DNA of 64,000 bases from Streptococcus iniae (lineage in GTDB: Bacteria > Bacillota > Bacilli > Lactobacillales > Streptococcaceae). The stretch's first letter is position 1. Each line of letters opens with the position of its first letter. The DNA lies in the NCBI RefSeq assembly GCF_030732225.1, contig NZ_CP132230.1, positions 1,330,001-1,394,000 on the forward strand. The letters are read 5' to 3'. Of the stretch, positions 36,145-47,436 are shown in pieces. The notes under the pieces are model-generated. The model ran no database searches, was not told the origin of the DNA, and saw only the letters and a list, made by a program, of their open reading frames with translations. Position numbers and translations under genes: made by a program.

Positions 36145-37045
36145 ATTTGGCATACTTCATGCGTAATAGTTTTTCTTGCTGTTTATTAAGTCTTAGTAAG
36201 ATGACTACTTTATCAATACTCATATTTGATTCCAAAAGGCGTTCTGCTGCCATCATCAACCCATTATTTAATCCCATTTCTAGAATTGGATTTTCTTTAT
36301 CATTGAGGTCAAAGATGAATTTATTATCTGGCAAATCAAAAAGGACTTTAACAGCTCCAAACAATTGTTCAAAATTGTCAATAGCAACATCATAAACTGG
36401 TTTAGTCCCAGCTTTTAAACGTCTTCCTCGATGATTAAACCACATGGAATGCCAGCCTCCGTTAAAAGCTCCCATGACATCATTATCATAGGAATCACCC
36501 ACGTAAAGTGTGGTTTGTGGGTTCATGTCAAATTGTTCTGCGGCAAGGTTAAAAATTTCTTTTTCTGGCTTTTGAAAACCTGTGGCTTGACTGACAATAA
36601 CACGCTTAGGATCAACATAATCATATAAACCAAGCTTTCTCACTTTTTTTAATTGATGCTCTGTAGGTCCATTTGTAATAATCCCAATTGGCACATTTTT
36701 TGACTTTAAGAAATCCAGTGTCATACGCATTTCATCAAGCATGGTAATATTTTCAAGTTCAACTTCATAAACTGCTTGAAAATGGTTTCCTTCTGCTTCG
36801 TCAATGGCACGGTAATCGAATTCTAAAAGAGTTTCTCGGCAACGCCAAAAGCGAAAATATGCTGTCGTCCACTCTCCTGCCATTACTCTTGGAAAACCAA
36901 TATCAGAATAGTGACGAAAACGGATATAAGCTTCTTTCATTCGTTTCATATCAAAATCTGGGAAACATTTCTCCATAGCAATACGGTATGGTGCTTGTTG
37001 GTCATAGATTGTATCGTCAACATCAAAAACAATAGCGGTAATCAT
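36143..37045 (-). CDS. HAD-family hydrolase (YjjG-like) with C-terminal extension
   Basis: 300 residues. The first ~225 form a HAD phosphatase: VFDVDDTIYD at 6-15, TNGPTEHQ near 124, QKPEKEIF near 158 and VGDSYDNDVMGA near 182. YjjG-like members are nucleotidases. The last ~70 residues are extra; they end in a helical segment (LESNMSIDKVVILLRL...) that resembles the short helix-turn-helix tail of some PD-(D/E)XK transposase-like proteins. The function of the extension is unknown. Confidence 0.85.
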   Translation of the reverse strand: MITAIVFDVDDTIYDQQAPYRIAMEKCFPDFDMKRMKEAYIRFRHYSDIGFPRVMAGEWTTAYFRFWRCRETLLEFDYRAIDEAEGNHFQAVYEVELENITMLDEMRMTLDFLKSKNVPIGIITNGPTEHQLKKVRKLGLYDYVDPKRVIVSQATGFQKPEKEIFNLAAEQFDMNPQTTLYVGDSYDNDVMGAFNGGWHSMWFNHRGRRLKAGTKPVYDVAIDNFEQLFGAVKVLFDLPDNKFIFDLNDKENPILEMGLNNGLMMAAERLLESNMSIDKVVILLRLNKQQEKLLRMKYAK

Positions 37046-37167
37046 GAATCTCTTTTCTTTTCCTTTTATTTTATACTAGGTTATTATACTATTTTTGATT
37101 AGTCCTGACAAACCGCGACAAAAAGTGTTTTTTTAGGGTATGAAATCCCTTTCCGTAATGAAAATAA

Positions 37168-38715
<1,548 letters not shown>

Positions 38716-38775
38716 ACTAGGACTTGCTTGCAAGATACTATATTCTCACTTCCTATTAAGTAAGAAGTAAAGCCT

Positions 38776-38915
38776 AAAAGGGGCTGGGCAAAAAGCCTAA
38801 TATAAACTAAACCGCATGAAATCTTTCGTTTACAAACGTTGATTTCATGCGGTTTCTTATTTCGGAAATTTGAAAAAATCAATGAGATTTCGACTTTTTG
38901 CCCAGCCCCTTTTTT
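38776..38915. repeat. Nested palindromic intergenic repeat, copy 2
   Basis: Reverse-complement copy of the element at 20072-20209, here between convergent lysS and the ammonium transporter gene. Outer arms GGGGCTGGGCAAAAAG / CTTTTTGCCCAGCCCC are a perfect match in this copy, and flanking A/T runs make it a good bidirectional terminator. The inner 13-bp hairpin ACCGCATGAAATC / GATTTCATGCGGT is identical to copy 1. No transposase is associated. Confidence 0.9.
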
Positions 38916-38942
38916 ATGCCATATTTTATTAACTTTGATTGA

Positions 38943-39977
38943 CTAAGATTTTACACTTTTATAAGTGCCTATTCTTATAATAAGATAAGTCATGACAACA
39001 GATAAAAGGAGGGTTACAAAAATAGCTAATAACTGTGGCAAAATATCTTTTGGGTAACAAGCTATGACTCCTATACTTCCAAAAAATCCCCCTATTCCAT
39101 TCATGGCAAAGGAATCTACCACATCGTCTATCGCTTTTAAGTGATTTATATAGACCGAAGACAGATAAGTCAAGTAGGACCCAACAAAACAAATCAGGAG
39201 CATCTGAATTGGTTTTACATAACCCACTCCTGCTGTACTTGTCACTAAGCCAACAACAATACCATTTAATAGAGCTGAGCTGGACAAGTCTTTTGTCATC
39301 AGATAAGAAGCTAAGGTCCATGATAAGCCTCCAGCAATAATAGCAATCAAGGTATTAATGAGAGCCAAGCCTGCAACTTGGTTTAAGGTCAATGCAGGTC
39401 CTGCATTAAAGCCAAACCAGCCTAAAGTAATCAATACCATTCCAAGAAATTGCCAATCTGTCTGCTCATTTTCACTATGGTCAAAGCTTGTTTTTCCCAA
39501 CTGTTGTGCCAAGATAAAACTTGATACCCCAGCAGATAAATGAACCACCATACCACCGGAAAAATCTCTGACACCTAATTGCGCAAGAGCACCTTGGGGC
39601 GTCCAAATTAAAAAGGCCAAGGGACAATAAACTAAAAAAATCCAAAAAACAACCGTTAGCAAAAGGGATCTCAAAGGAAAACGATCAATAACTGAACCAA
39701 TCAACATCACAACAGCATAAAGACAAAAGCACAGCTGGAATAGCATGTCTAAAACCACGTCTAATGGGAGCTTTTCTGCAAAAAGGGGAGTTAATAGACT
39801 TCCTTTAAATGTGACACCATAAGCCAAAAATAACCAGAAAAAAGAGGACACTAAGACAACTAAGACAAACTGAAAAATGATCCTTGAGGCTAAACGAGTA
39901 TTCAAAGTGGCAAAATATGATTTAGCCACACCAAAAATCATTAGCCACATCACTAATATACAAAGCAGTAAAAACAT
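38943..39977 (-). CDS. Ammonium transporter family protein, atypical
   Basis: 344-residue Amt-family membrane protein with about ten or eleven TM segments, shorter than the usual ~400. Seen: the DFSGGMVVHLSAG signature (first pore histidine at 146) and DSFAMNGIGGFFGS near 290, where the second pore histidine is replaced by Asn 293. The conserved Trp after TM3 (LIWTPQ) is kept. No glnK/PII gene is adjacent. It may conduct ammonium by an altered route or have another role. Ribosome site AAAGGA. Confidence 0.85.
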   Translation of the reverse strand: MFLLLCILVMWLMIFGVAKSYFATLNTRLASRIIFQFVLVVLVSSFFWLFLAYGVTFKGSLLTPLFAEKLPLDVVLDMLFQLCFCLYAVVMLIGSVIDRFPLRSLLLTVVFWIFLVYCPLAFLIWTPQGALAQLGVRDFSGGMVVHLSAGVSSFILAQQLGKTSFDHSENEQTDWQFLGMVLITLGWFGFNAGPALTLNQVAGLALINTLIAIIAGGLSWTLASYLMTKDLSSSALLNGIVVGLVTSTAGVGYVKPIQMLLICFVGSYLTYLSSVYINHLKAIDDVVDSFAMNGIGGFFGSIGVIACYPKDILPQLLAIFVTLLLSVVMTYLIIRIGTYKSVKS

Positions 39978-40076
39978 TAATAGGACTTCCTTTACAAAAA
40001 AAATATTATTTGTTACACTAATAAAGTTAACTGGTTAAGTATATTATTATTCACATTATTTTGTCAAGGAGATAAG

Positions 40077-41204
40077 ATGAAAACATATAACATTATTATT
40101 ATTGGTGCAGGTGCGGCTGGTATAGGTTTTGGTGCATCACTTAAAACTGTTGGCATTGAGGACTTTCTTATTCTGGAAAAAGGGGAAATCGGTGACAGTT
40201 TCTTAAAGTGGCCAACAACGACTCAATTTATTACCCCTTCATTTACAAGCAACGGCTTTGGTTTTCCTGATTTAAATGCTGTTGTCCCTGATACATCACC
40301 TGCTTTTACTTTTGAAAAGGAACATGTGACAGGCAAAGAATATGCCGAGTACCTACAATTAGTCGCTTCACATTACCAATTGCCTATTAAAACAAAAACA
40401 AACGTTTGTGACATTACAAAGCAAGACGACAAATTCCTTATAAAAACGCAAACAGATACATATCTTGCTAACTACCTCATTATGGCAACTGGCGAATTTC
40501 AATACCCAAATAAAAGTCAGATTGCTGGTTCTGAATTGGGGATACACTACGGTGAGGTTGAGCATTTTCATGTTACATCCGAAGACCCCTTTATTGTTAT
40601 TGGAGGAAATGAGAGCGCCTGTGATGCATTAAGTCACCTCGCCTATTTGGGAAATGATGTCCATTTGTTTACTGAAACATTTGGCCAAAAAGAAAACAAT
40701 CCTGATCCAAGTATTTCCCTCTCCCCTATTACCAAAGAAAGATTAAAACACCTTCAAAGCAATCCTAAATATCATCTGAGCATTACCGAAAATAAAAAAG
40801 CCATTTCAATTGAAAAGATAAAAGACCTTTACCATGTCACTTTTCAAGATGGGACCTGCGCAAACAGTAAACACAAACCCATTCTGGCAACTGGTTTTTT
40901 AAACACTTGCCACTTGATTGGTGGTATGGAGCTCTTTTGCTATGATGACAATCACTTGCCGCTTGTTACAGAACAAGACGAATCCACTAAAGTAGCAAAC
41001 TGTTTCTTAATTGGGCCAAGTTTAAGGCATGGAGATACCATTTTCTGCTATATTTATAAATTTAGACAACGTTTTATGCCATTAATCTGTGAAATTGCAA
41101 AACGTGAAAAGCTCAAGCTTCCTCAAGAAGAAATTAATTTTTTCAAGGCCAATCAAATGTATTTAGAAGATTTAGACTGTTGTTCGGTCAATTGTGACTG
41201 TTAG
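40077..41204 (+). CDS. FAD/NAD(P)-dependent oxidoreductase with C-terminal cysteine cluster
   Basis: 375-residue flavoprotein of the pyridine nucleotide-disulfide oxidoreductase / flavin monooxygenase-like group. Seen: N-terminal FAD motif GAGAAGIGFG at 11-20, a second dinucleotide motif VIGGNESACDALSHL near 177, and an ATGFL-type motif near 277. It ends in CCSVNCDC, a metal- or redox-type cluster. It has no CXXC disulfide of a classic thioredoxin reductase. Physiological substrate unknown. Ribosome site AAGGAG. Confidence 0.8.
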   Translation: MKTYNIIIIGAGAAGIGFGASLKTVGIEDFLILEKGEIGDSFLKWPTTTQFITPSFTSNGFGFPDLNAVVPDTSPAFTFEKEHVTGKEYAEYLQLVASHYQLPIKTKTNVCDITKQDDKFLIKTQTDTYLANYLIMATGEFQYPNKSQIAGSELGIHYGEVEHFHVTSEDPFIVIGGNESACDALSHLAYLGNDVHLFTETFGQKENNPDPSISLSPITKERLKHLQSNPKYHLSITENKKAISIEKIKDLYHVTFQDGTCANSKHKPILATGFLNTCHLIGGMELFCYDDNHLPLVTEQDESTKVANCFLIGPSLRHGDTIFCYIYKFRQRFMPLICEIAKREKLKLPQEEINFFKANQMYLEDLDCCSVNCDC

Positions 41205-41256
41205 AATAATACGATTTCCCATCATAATTGTTAGTAAAAGCAGAACAAAAACAAGC

Positions 41257-41290
41257 CATTTATCAAGCCAACTTGATAAATGCTTTTTTT
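41257..41290 (+). terminator. Terminator of the oxidoreductase gene
   Basis: CATTTATCAAG / CTTGATAAATG perfect 11-bp stem with a CCAA loop, followed by a run of T residues. Confidence 0.9.
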
Positions 41291-41331
41291 TAGGTTATAG
41301 TGGAATGAGAAGAAATGGAGGCGTTTTCACT

Positions 41332-44300
41332 ATGAAAATTTTACGTTTTACCCTACTTGGGAATCCTTCCATCCATCTAGACAATCAGGAAATCTTTTTT
41401 TCTTTTGCAAAAATAAATGCTCTCCTTTACTATATGGTCATTAATGGGAATGTGAACCGTGACGAAATCGCAGGCATTCTCTGGGAAGATAAGGATACAA
41501 AAACCGCCAAAAAAAACCTACGTAATTCCATTTACCAGGTTAATAAACTATTGGGAGATGACTACATCATAAGTCCCAGCAAATCACTATTGCAGTTTAA
41601 TCCAGAGGTCAACATTGAAAGTGATGTTGCACATTTTTCAAAAAATCCTCTGACACACCTCTCTTTATATAAAGGAGAATTTTTACAGAATTTCTTTTTA
41701 AAAAGTAATGAAACCTATGACCTTTGGTTAACAAAAATGCGGTCCCACTTGGAGCAAGTTTACATTAAAACCTGTTACCAAAACATTGACCAAATGATGG
41801 AAACGGCCGACTTTGAAGAGATTGAAGATCATATTTTTAAGCTGATTAGTATTGATGAATTTGAAGAACGGCATTACCAATTACTGATGAAACTTTATCA
41901 AAAATACCAGCGTTTTGGCAAGGTCATCGAAACCTATTATAAATTAGTCAATCTACTTGATGAAGAATTGGGCATTGCACCCAGCCCAGCAAGTCAGGCT
42001 ATCTATGAAGAGGTAGTTGCTAAAGACCGTAACCATAAAAAAATCAAAAAATTTCTCAGAACCACTAATGATTTCTTTGGTCGACTAGACGTTATCAAAG
42101 AATTAGAAGATTATTTCAATGCAGTATATGATAGCAAACAATCACACACCATGCTTTTATTAGGTGGTACAGGAATTGGCAAAAAAACAGTAACCCGGCA
42201 AGTCCTCTCCAACCAGACCAGCCGCTATCAGATTGTCACTGCTGAATGCTTTCATGAAGAAAACTCCCATTCCTTACAAGTGATTAAAGATATCTTGGAA
42301 GGCTTAGGCGACTTGGTTCTAGAATACCAATTAATGACATTAAAAGACTGGAATCAAAGACTAGAATACTTTTTCCCAAGTTTTCTCAAGGACAAAGACA
42401 ATCAAACAAGACAAGATGATTCCATTAGCCTAACGCGTTTCATGATTGATATACTGAAAAAACTCTCAAGCCAAAAAGCCACTGTTATTCTGATTGAGGA
42501 CATTCATTGGATGTCTGCTGAGGCTGTGGACATTTTACAAACCCTTGTTAACCATTTAGAAGATGCTCCTTTAGCATTAGTTTTAACCAAACACCTCAAC
42601 TCCAATAACTACTTGGACCAGTTCTTTAATCACCTCATCAGTCGTAAGCGTATTGACTTTCTTAAAATCAATAACCTCTCGGAAAAAGAAAGCATGGATT
42701 ACCTGAAGCAAACACTAGGTCACCTCAACTCCTCTCAGCAAGACTACAATAAAATATACCAAATCAGTGAAGGCAACCCTTTCTTTTTATCTGAATATGC
42801 TAACCTGCTTTTGAAGGGGCAAAAATTCACCCCCCTAACACCTGCCATCGAAGCAAAACTGTCTCTAAAACTAAAACAAATTAGTAGCCAAGAAGAAGAG
42901 CTCCTCTACTACTTGTCCTGTTTTAGAAATCCACCTACTTTGAAATTATTGGCAGAGCTGATGACCTTAAAAATTGAAGAAACCATTGATATCATAGAAG
43001 CACTTTGTCAAAGACAGCTCCTGTTTGAAGCAACAGATGAGGATGAGGTTCTTGCCATCTTTAAGCAAAAACTGATGGCTCATTTTTGCTACAGTCGTAT
43101 ATCACTAGCAAAAAGACGGCTCTTACATGCACAAATTGCAAAAACAATGGAGAAAACTACCAATCTCATTTCTTGCAGTAAGAAGATTTTTGATGAAATG
43201 GCCTATCATTATCAAGAAGCCAAACAACCCTTAAAATCACTCTATCATCACCTCAATTACTTGGAAGCCATGTTACAGTTCCAGCATGAACTTTTCCCAA
43301 TCTATGCACAAAACCGATCTGAATCAGGGCAATTTGATTACAAAAGGCATCAAGCCATTCAAAAACAGTTTGATGGCATTAACCAAGACATTCAAGAATT
43401 GCACCCTAAATATCAAGCTGACAAACAATTTCAAGAATCATTGATTCGTTTCTTGTATCTAGAAGGCTGCTACAAAATTCGGGTCGGTCAATACCAACAA
43501 GGCATTTCGGATATTCAAAAAGTGATTTCGATAGCTAGTGAATGGCAACACACCAGCTACTTGCTTGAGAGCTATCGTCAGATTATTCACTACTGTATCC
43601 AGGTTGAAAATATTTCTGAAATGAAATACTACACTGAGTTAGCTTTAGAAGCAGCCATTACAGCAAACAACTATGAAGCTATCGCTATTCAACTCAGACT
43701 AAGTGGCCTTTACCATCTCATGACTGGCAATATTGATGAGGCAACAAGCAAGTGCAAGCAATCAATTGACCTGTTTACTTTGACCAGTAGTATCCAATCC
43801 AAATACGCCATTCAAATTGCTGCAGCCTATGATTATTTAGCAGAAATCAAACAAATTCAAGGCAATTTAGCAGATGCTATGGCCTATCAAGAAAAAGCCA
43901 TTCAACTCAGCCTCAATAAGCGCAGCGAAACGTCTATTCTCTCATTCTATATTGGCTTAGGTATTTCATATTACCAACAGGGAAACAATCACAAAGCGCA
44001 AGCCATTTTCACTGAAGCAAAAGAAGGGCTTAAAACTCTTAGTTTCCCTTGGAAAGAAGTTCAACTTGAAGTTTATTTGGCTTTAATTAATAGTGATAAG
44101 GGCAATTTCCAACCATTGATTGACTTGATTCATAAAAAAGAAGAGTTGATTGCCCGCTATTCAAACCCACGGGACAAGGGCATGATTTACTATCTTATGG
44201 CTATTAGCAAGAATAAATTGACTCAAAAAATCATTTCAGATCAAAGACTGGAAACCTTACTTGACGACAATCTGTTGGACTACCTTCAAATCGCCAAGAA

Positions 44301-44385
44301 ACACTTAAATCCTTACCGGGATTGTAGACAACTTGAAGAATTAGAGAAGTTAGAACAAACCCTTAACAAAGCAAAACGTCTATAG
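41332..44385 (+). CDS. SARP/BTAD-type ATPase transcriptional regulator with TPR tail
   Basis: 1017 residues from ATG 41332 (GGAGG 10 nt upstream; a longer open frame from 41194 overlaps the previous gene). Domains: N-terminal winged helix (1-90), bacterial transcriptional activation domain (about 95-240), AAA/STAND ATPase with Walker A LLLGGTGIGKKT near 280 and Walker B VILIEDIHW near 385, and TPR-like helices to the end. The architecture matches SARP/MalT-like activators that sense a ligand or protein through the repeats. It lies beside, and is convergent with, the folC-folE-hutG operon, so hut control is possible but unproven. Confidence 0.85.
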   Translation: MKILRFTLLGNPSIHLDNQEIFFSFAKINALLYYMVINGNVNRDEIAGILWEDKDTKTAKKNLRNSIYQVNKLLGDDYIISPSKSLLQFNPEVNIESDVAHFSKNPLTHLSLYKGEFLQNFFLKSNETYDLWLTKMRSHLEQVYIKTCYQNIDQMMETADFEEIEDHIFKLISIDEFEERHYQLLMKLYQKYQRFGKVIETYYKLVNLLDEELGIAPSPASQAIYEEVVAKDRNHKKIKKFLRTTNDFFGRLDVIKELEDYFNAVYDSKQSHTMLLLGGTGIGKKTVTRQVLSNQTSRYQIVTAECFHEENSHSLQVIKDILEGLGDLVLEYQLMTLKDWNQRLEYFFPSFLKDKDNQTRQDDSISLTRFMIDILKKLSSQKATVILIEDIHWMSAEAVDILQTLVNHLEDAPLALVLTKHLNSNNYLDQFFNHLISRKRIDFLKINNLSEKESMDYLKQTLGHLNSSQQDYNKIYQISEGNPFFLSEYANLLLKGQKFTPLTPAIEAKLSLKLKQISSQEEELLYYLSCFRNPPTLKLLAELMTLKIEETIDIIEALCQRQLLFEATDEDEVLAIFKQKLMAHFCYSRISLAKRRLLHAQIAKTMEKTTNLISCSKKIFDEMAYHYQEAKQPLKSLYHHLNYLEAMLQFQHELFPIYAQNRSESGQFDYKRHQAIQKQFDGINQDIQELHPKYQADKQFQESLIRFLYLEGCYKIRVGQYQQGISDIQKVISIASEWQHTSYLLESYRQIIHYCIQVENISEMKYYTELALEAAITANNYEAIAIQLRLSGLYHLMTGNIDEATSKCKQSIDLFTLTSSIQSKYAIQIAAAYDYLAEIKQIQGNLADAMAYQEKAIQLSLNKRSETSILSFYIGLGISYYQQGNNHKAQAIFTEAKEGLKTLSFPWKEVQLEVYLALINSDKGNFQPLIDLIHKKEELIARYSNPRDKGMIYYLMAISKNKLTQKIISDQRLETLLDDNLLDYLQIAKKHLNPYRDCRQLEELEKLEQTLNKAKRL

Positions 44386-44409
44386 CAACACAAGCTATAA
44401 ACGTTTTTT
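44375..44409. terminator. Terminator between regulator gene and hutG
   Basis: ACGTCTATAG / CTATAAACGT stem overlapping the regulator stop codon, followed by six T residues. Confidence 0.75.
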
Positions 44410-44410
44410 C

Positions 44411-45415
44411 TTATTGAAGTGTCCTAAAGGCATTTTGCGCTAAAATCTGTGTGATGTAAAAAATGAAAGTAGCCGCTAAATTTGCGGTGTGATGATCAAT
44501 ATCATGTGGAGGCGATACTTCAACAATATCAAAACCAATTAATTTTCCACTGGCTGCAATATGTTGTAAAACAAGTAAGGCTAGTTTAGGATCAACTCCC
44601 AAGGATTGAATAGCACTTACCCCAGGGGCATTGGCTGCCGCAAAACAGTCCATATCAATGGTCAGGTAAACATGTTTTTGGTCTTTTAAGAAGTGGTCAA
44701 TGCGACTGCAAATCTCGTTATGCCCCATTTTATACATATCTTGACCTGTTAGAAAAGAAATTCCTTTTGATTTGGCAACAAAGTCGAAGAGAAAGAGATT
44801 ATTGTTATGTTCTTGAATCCCTAAAATTAGGTAAGGAAACAGTTGGTTAACTGTCAAAGCATGATCAAACATCTGTCGAAAACCTGTTCCAGAGTTTGGA
44901 CCAGTTTGGTCATATGGGCGTAAGTCAAAATGGGCATCCATATTGATCACAGCCAGTTCGTCTTGAGGATCAATGGATGATTTGAGACCTAAATAATGCC
45001 CAAAAGCTGTCCCATGCCCTCCTCCTAAAACAATTGGCTTGATGTTTAGAGCTTTCATGCGTTTGATGGCTTTAGCTAGACTTTCTTGCATCTGTTCCAA
45101 AGATTGGTTTGGCGCATCAATGTCACCAACATCATAGAGATTTACATGATGACCAAAATGCCAAGGCAATTTAGCTAACTGTTGCCTAATAGCATCAGGG
45201 CCCTCCACTGCTCCAACACGCCCATGGTTAATATAGACCCCCTTATCACTTTTAAAGCCAATAATCCCAAAATGAACACCCTCAAAAGTCTCTAAAGAAT
45301 CATCATTTAAGTCTAAAAATTTAATGAGCATGCCCCATTTAGCATTGTAAAGGTCATCATCATCAATACCACGATGGTAATAACTGTGGGTCATTGGAAA
45401 ATAATTACTTAACAT
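44411..45415 (-). CDS. hutG: Formimidoylglutamase
   Basis: Ureohydrolase-family enzyme that splits N-formimidoyl-L-glutamate to glutamate and formamide, the last step of one histidine degradation route. 334 residues. Seen: the dimanganese motifs [11 protein letters not shown] near 121, [11 protein letters not shown] near 152 and TIDMDCF near 234, as in arginase/agmatinase-like proteins. It starts 20 bases after folE ends and is therefore in the folC-folE-hutG operon. Confidence 0.93.
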   Translation of the reverse strand: MLSNYFPMTHSYYHRGIDDDDLYNAKWGMLIKFLDLNDDSLETFEGVHFGIIGFKSDKGVYINHGRVGAVEGPDAIRQQLAKLPWHFGHHVNLYDVGDIDAPNQSLEQMQESLAKAIKRMKALNIKPIVLGGGHGTAFGHYLGLKSSIDPQDELAVINMDAHFDLRPYDQTGPNSGTGFRQMFDHALTVNQLFPYLILGIQEHNNNLFLFDFVAKSKGISFLTGQDMYKMGHNEICSRIDHFLKDQKHVYLTIDMDCFAAANAPGVSAIQSLGVDPKLALLVLQHIAASGKLIGFDIVEVSPPHDIDHHTANLAATFIFYITQILAQNAFRTLQ

Positions 45416-45435
45416 ATTTGGTAAGCCCCTTATCC

Positions 45436-45999
45436 TTAACGTTCTTTAATCAATTCTAACACTTCCTTACGCAGTTGGCTATCTTCTTGATATATTCCTC
45501 TAGTCATAAGTGTCACTGTTTTGCTTCCTGACTTTTTAACACCGCGCATGTTCATACACATATGCTCTGCTTCAAGCATGACAAGGATTCCCTTGGGTTG
45601 TAATGCTTCTTGCATAGCATCTGCAATTTGTCCAGTCAGTCTTTCTTGTAATTGTGGGCGCTGGCTAGCTACCTCAACTGCTCTTGCCAACTTACTAAGG
45701 CCTGTCACCTTACCATCATTTGGTAAATAAGCCAGATGAGCCTTGCCATAAAAAGGCAATAAATGGTGTTCACACATAGAATGAAAGGGAATATCCTTAA
45801 CAATGATCAAGTCGTCATACCCTTCTGAAAATACAGCTGTAAATTGGTCTTTCGGATCTTCTTCCATACCGGAAAAGACTTGAGCGTACATCTTAGCCAC
45901 ACGTTTTGGAGTGTCAAGGAGGCCTTCTCGCTCTGGATTCTCCCCAATAGCTTCTAAAAGGTCGTAAATGGCTTTTTTGGCTTTCTCATAATCTATCAT
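45436..45999 (-). CDS. folE: GTP cyclohydrolase I
   Basis: First enzyme of tetrahydrofolate biosynthesis, converting GTP to dihydroneopterin triphosphate. 187 residues. Seen: zinc-site [13 protein letters not shown] near 80-92, the HMCMNMRGV region near 148 with the other cysteine, and TRGIY near the C-terminus. Its start overlaps the folC end by 14 bases. folP and folQ, usual neighbours in streptococci, are absent here. Confidence 0.97.
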   Translation of the reverse strand: MIDYEKAKKAIYDLLEAIGENPEREGLLDTPKRVAKMYAQVFSGMEEDPKDQFTAVFSEGYDDLIIVKDIPFHSMCEHHLLPFYGKAHLAYLPNDGKVTGLSKLARAVEVASQRPQLQERLTGQIADAMQEALQPKGILVMLEAEHMCMNMRGVKKSGSKTVTLMTRGIYQEDSQLRKEVLELIKER

Positions 46000-47263
46000 T
46001 TTCTTCTACTCTATTCATTTTAATAAAATCTTGCCTTACCTGTGAGATAAAATAAAGTGACCCCGTCACAAGATATAGATTATCACAAGAACTATGACGA
46101 GCTTCTTGTAAAAAACTGTGATAGTCGTCAATTCTATCATAGCCTTGTGGATAATCATCTAGCTGTAAAGCTTTTGGAAAAGAAAAAGTGGTCACAAATA
46201 CAGATCCCAGACTAGACAATTTGTCAAGCATGCTATCAAGAGGTTTTGACTTGATTGCTGCAAAAAGGATATGCATTTTCTTATCAGTATAGTCATCTTG
46301 AATGAGTTTAACTAAGGCATCAATACTCTCATTATTATGCGCCCCATCAAGCATCAATTGCGGCATCAAAAATTCTGTACGCCCCACCCAACTTGTCTGT
46401 GCTATTGCTGTCCTGATATTTTCTAAAGTCACCTTCGGGTAAGCTTTTTGGAGAATAAGGCTTACCATGATAGCCAAGCTGGCATTTTGTCTTTGATGGG
46501 AACCAAGCATTTTCAATGTGATATTTTTCAACACCTGCTCCTTGTAACAAAAATCAAAACTAGCATGTGATTCCAAAATGGTAAAATCAGTCCCTAAGTG
46601 AAAAGCCCTGCTATTTTTTTGTTGGCAAATCTCATGAAAAACTTGAGTGACCGACTGATTCTGACTAGCAAAAATAAAGGCTTCTCCTCCCTTTAAAACA
46701 GAAGCCTTTTGATAAGCAATCTCAGCATGCGTTTTTCCAAGCATTTCCTGATGGTCTAAACCAATTGACGGGCAAACTACTGCCAAAGCATGGAACATGT
46801 TGGTCGCATCATTTAGACCACCTATTCCAGCTTCTATAATAGCTATATCTACAGAGTTTATGCGAGTAAAATATAAAAACATCATCAAGCAAACCACTTC
46901 AAACTCACTTGCTGGTGCAAAGTCTGTTTGTTCAGGTAAGCTATCTACTACAGGTTGAACAAGCTCAACCAAGCTAATTAAATCAGCTTTAGAGATCATT
47001 TGTCCATCAATTGCTATTCTCTCTCTAAAATCAATAATAAATGGGGAGGTAAAGGTTCCAACACGATAAGCTGATTGCCTAAAAATATGCTGCAAATATG
47101 CTACTGTTGAGCCTTTACCATTTGTGCCAACCACATGAACAGCTGGTAAATGCCTTTGAGGATTGTCAAAAGCATTTAACAACCATTCCATTCTTTTTAA
47201 ACCAGGTTTGGGGCCAAGTTTTATCTTTGCGTGTATCCAATTTAAGGCTTCTTGATAATTCAC
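45986..47263 (-). CDS. folC: Folylpolyglutamate / dihydrofolate synthase
   Basis: Mur-ligase-family enzyme that adds glutamate to folates and retains them in the cell. 425 residues. Seen: P-loop GTNGKGST near 45, the SPF(x)xDFRERI segment near 78, and the LDGAHNNES motif near 306. Start is a GTG at 47263 with GGAG 7 nt upstream. A full consensus promoter lies about 50-75 bp upstream. Confidence 0.95.
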   Translation of the reverse strand: MNYQEALNWIHAKIKLGPKPGLKRMEWLLNAFDNPQRHLPAVHVVGTNGKGSTVAYLQHIFRQSAYRVGTFTSPFIIDFRERIAIDGQMISKADLISLVELVQPVVDSLPEQTDFAPASEFEVVCLMMFLYFTRINSVDIAIIEAGIGGLNDATNMFHALAVVCPSIGLDHQEMLGKTHAEIAYQKASVLKGGEAFIFASQNQSVTQVFHEICQQKNSRAFHLGTDFTILESHASFDFCYKEQVLKNITLKMLGSHQRQNASLAIMVSLILQKAYPKVTLENIRTAIAQTSWVGRTEFLMPQLMLDGAHNNESIDALVKLIQDDYTDKKMHILFAAIKSKPLDSMLDKLSSLGSVFVTTFSFPKALQLDDYPQGYDRIDDYHSFLQEARHSSCDNLYLVTGSLYFISQVRQDFIKMNRVEENDRL

Positions 47264-47309
47264 TTCATCACTCCAATCTGATTGTCAAAGACGACTCTAT
47301 AACCCTCTC

Positions 47310-47338
47310 ATTATAAAAACTTCTTTTCCTTGTGTCAA
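47310..47338 (-). promoter_or_regulatory. Consensus promoter of the folC-folE-hutG operon
   Basis: Minus strand: -35 TTGACA (47338-47333), 17-nt spacer, -10 TATAAT (47315-47310). Both hexamers are perfect sigma-70 consensus. Confidence 0.9.
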
Positions 47339-47346
47339 CTGACTTC

Positions 47347-47390
47347 GAAAAAAGTAAGAGTTTGAAACACGAAGCTGAATCAAACTCTTA
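47347..47390 (-). terminator. Terminator downstream of hutH
   Basis: AAGAGTTTG / CAAACTCTT stem (arms at 47356-47364 and 47381-47389), followed on the minus strand by ACTTTTTTC. It separates the hut transcript from the folC operon. Confidence 0.8.
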
Positions 47391-47436
47391 AAATGTTTAC
47401 TTATTAAAATTTGTCTCTATAAAACAATTCTTAAGA

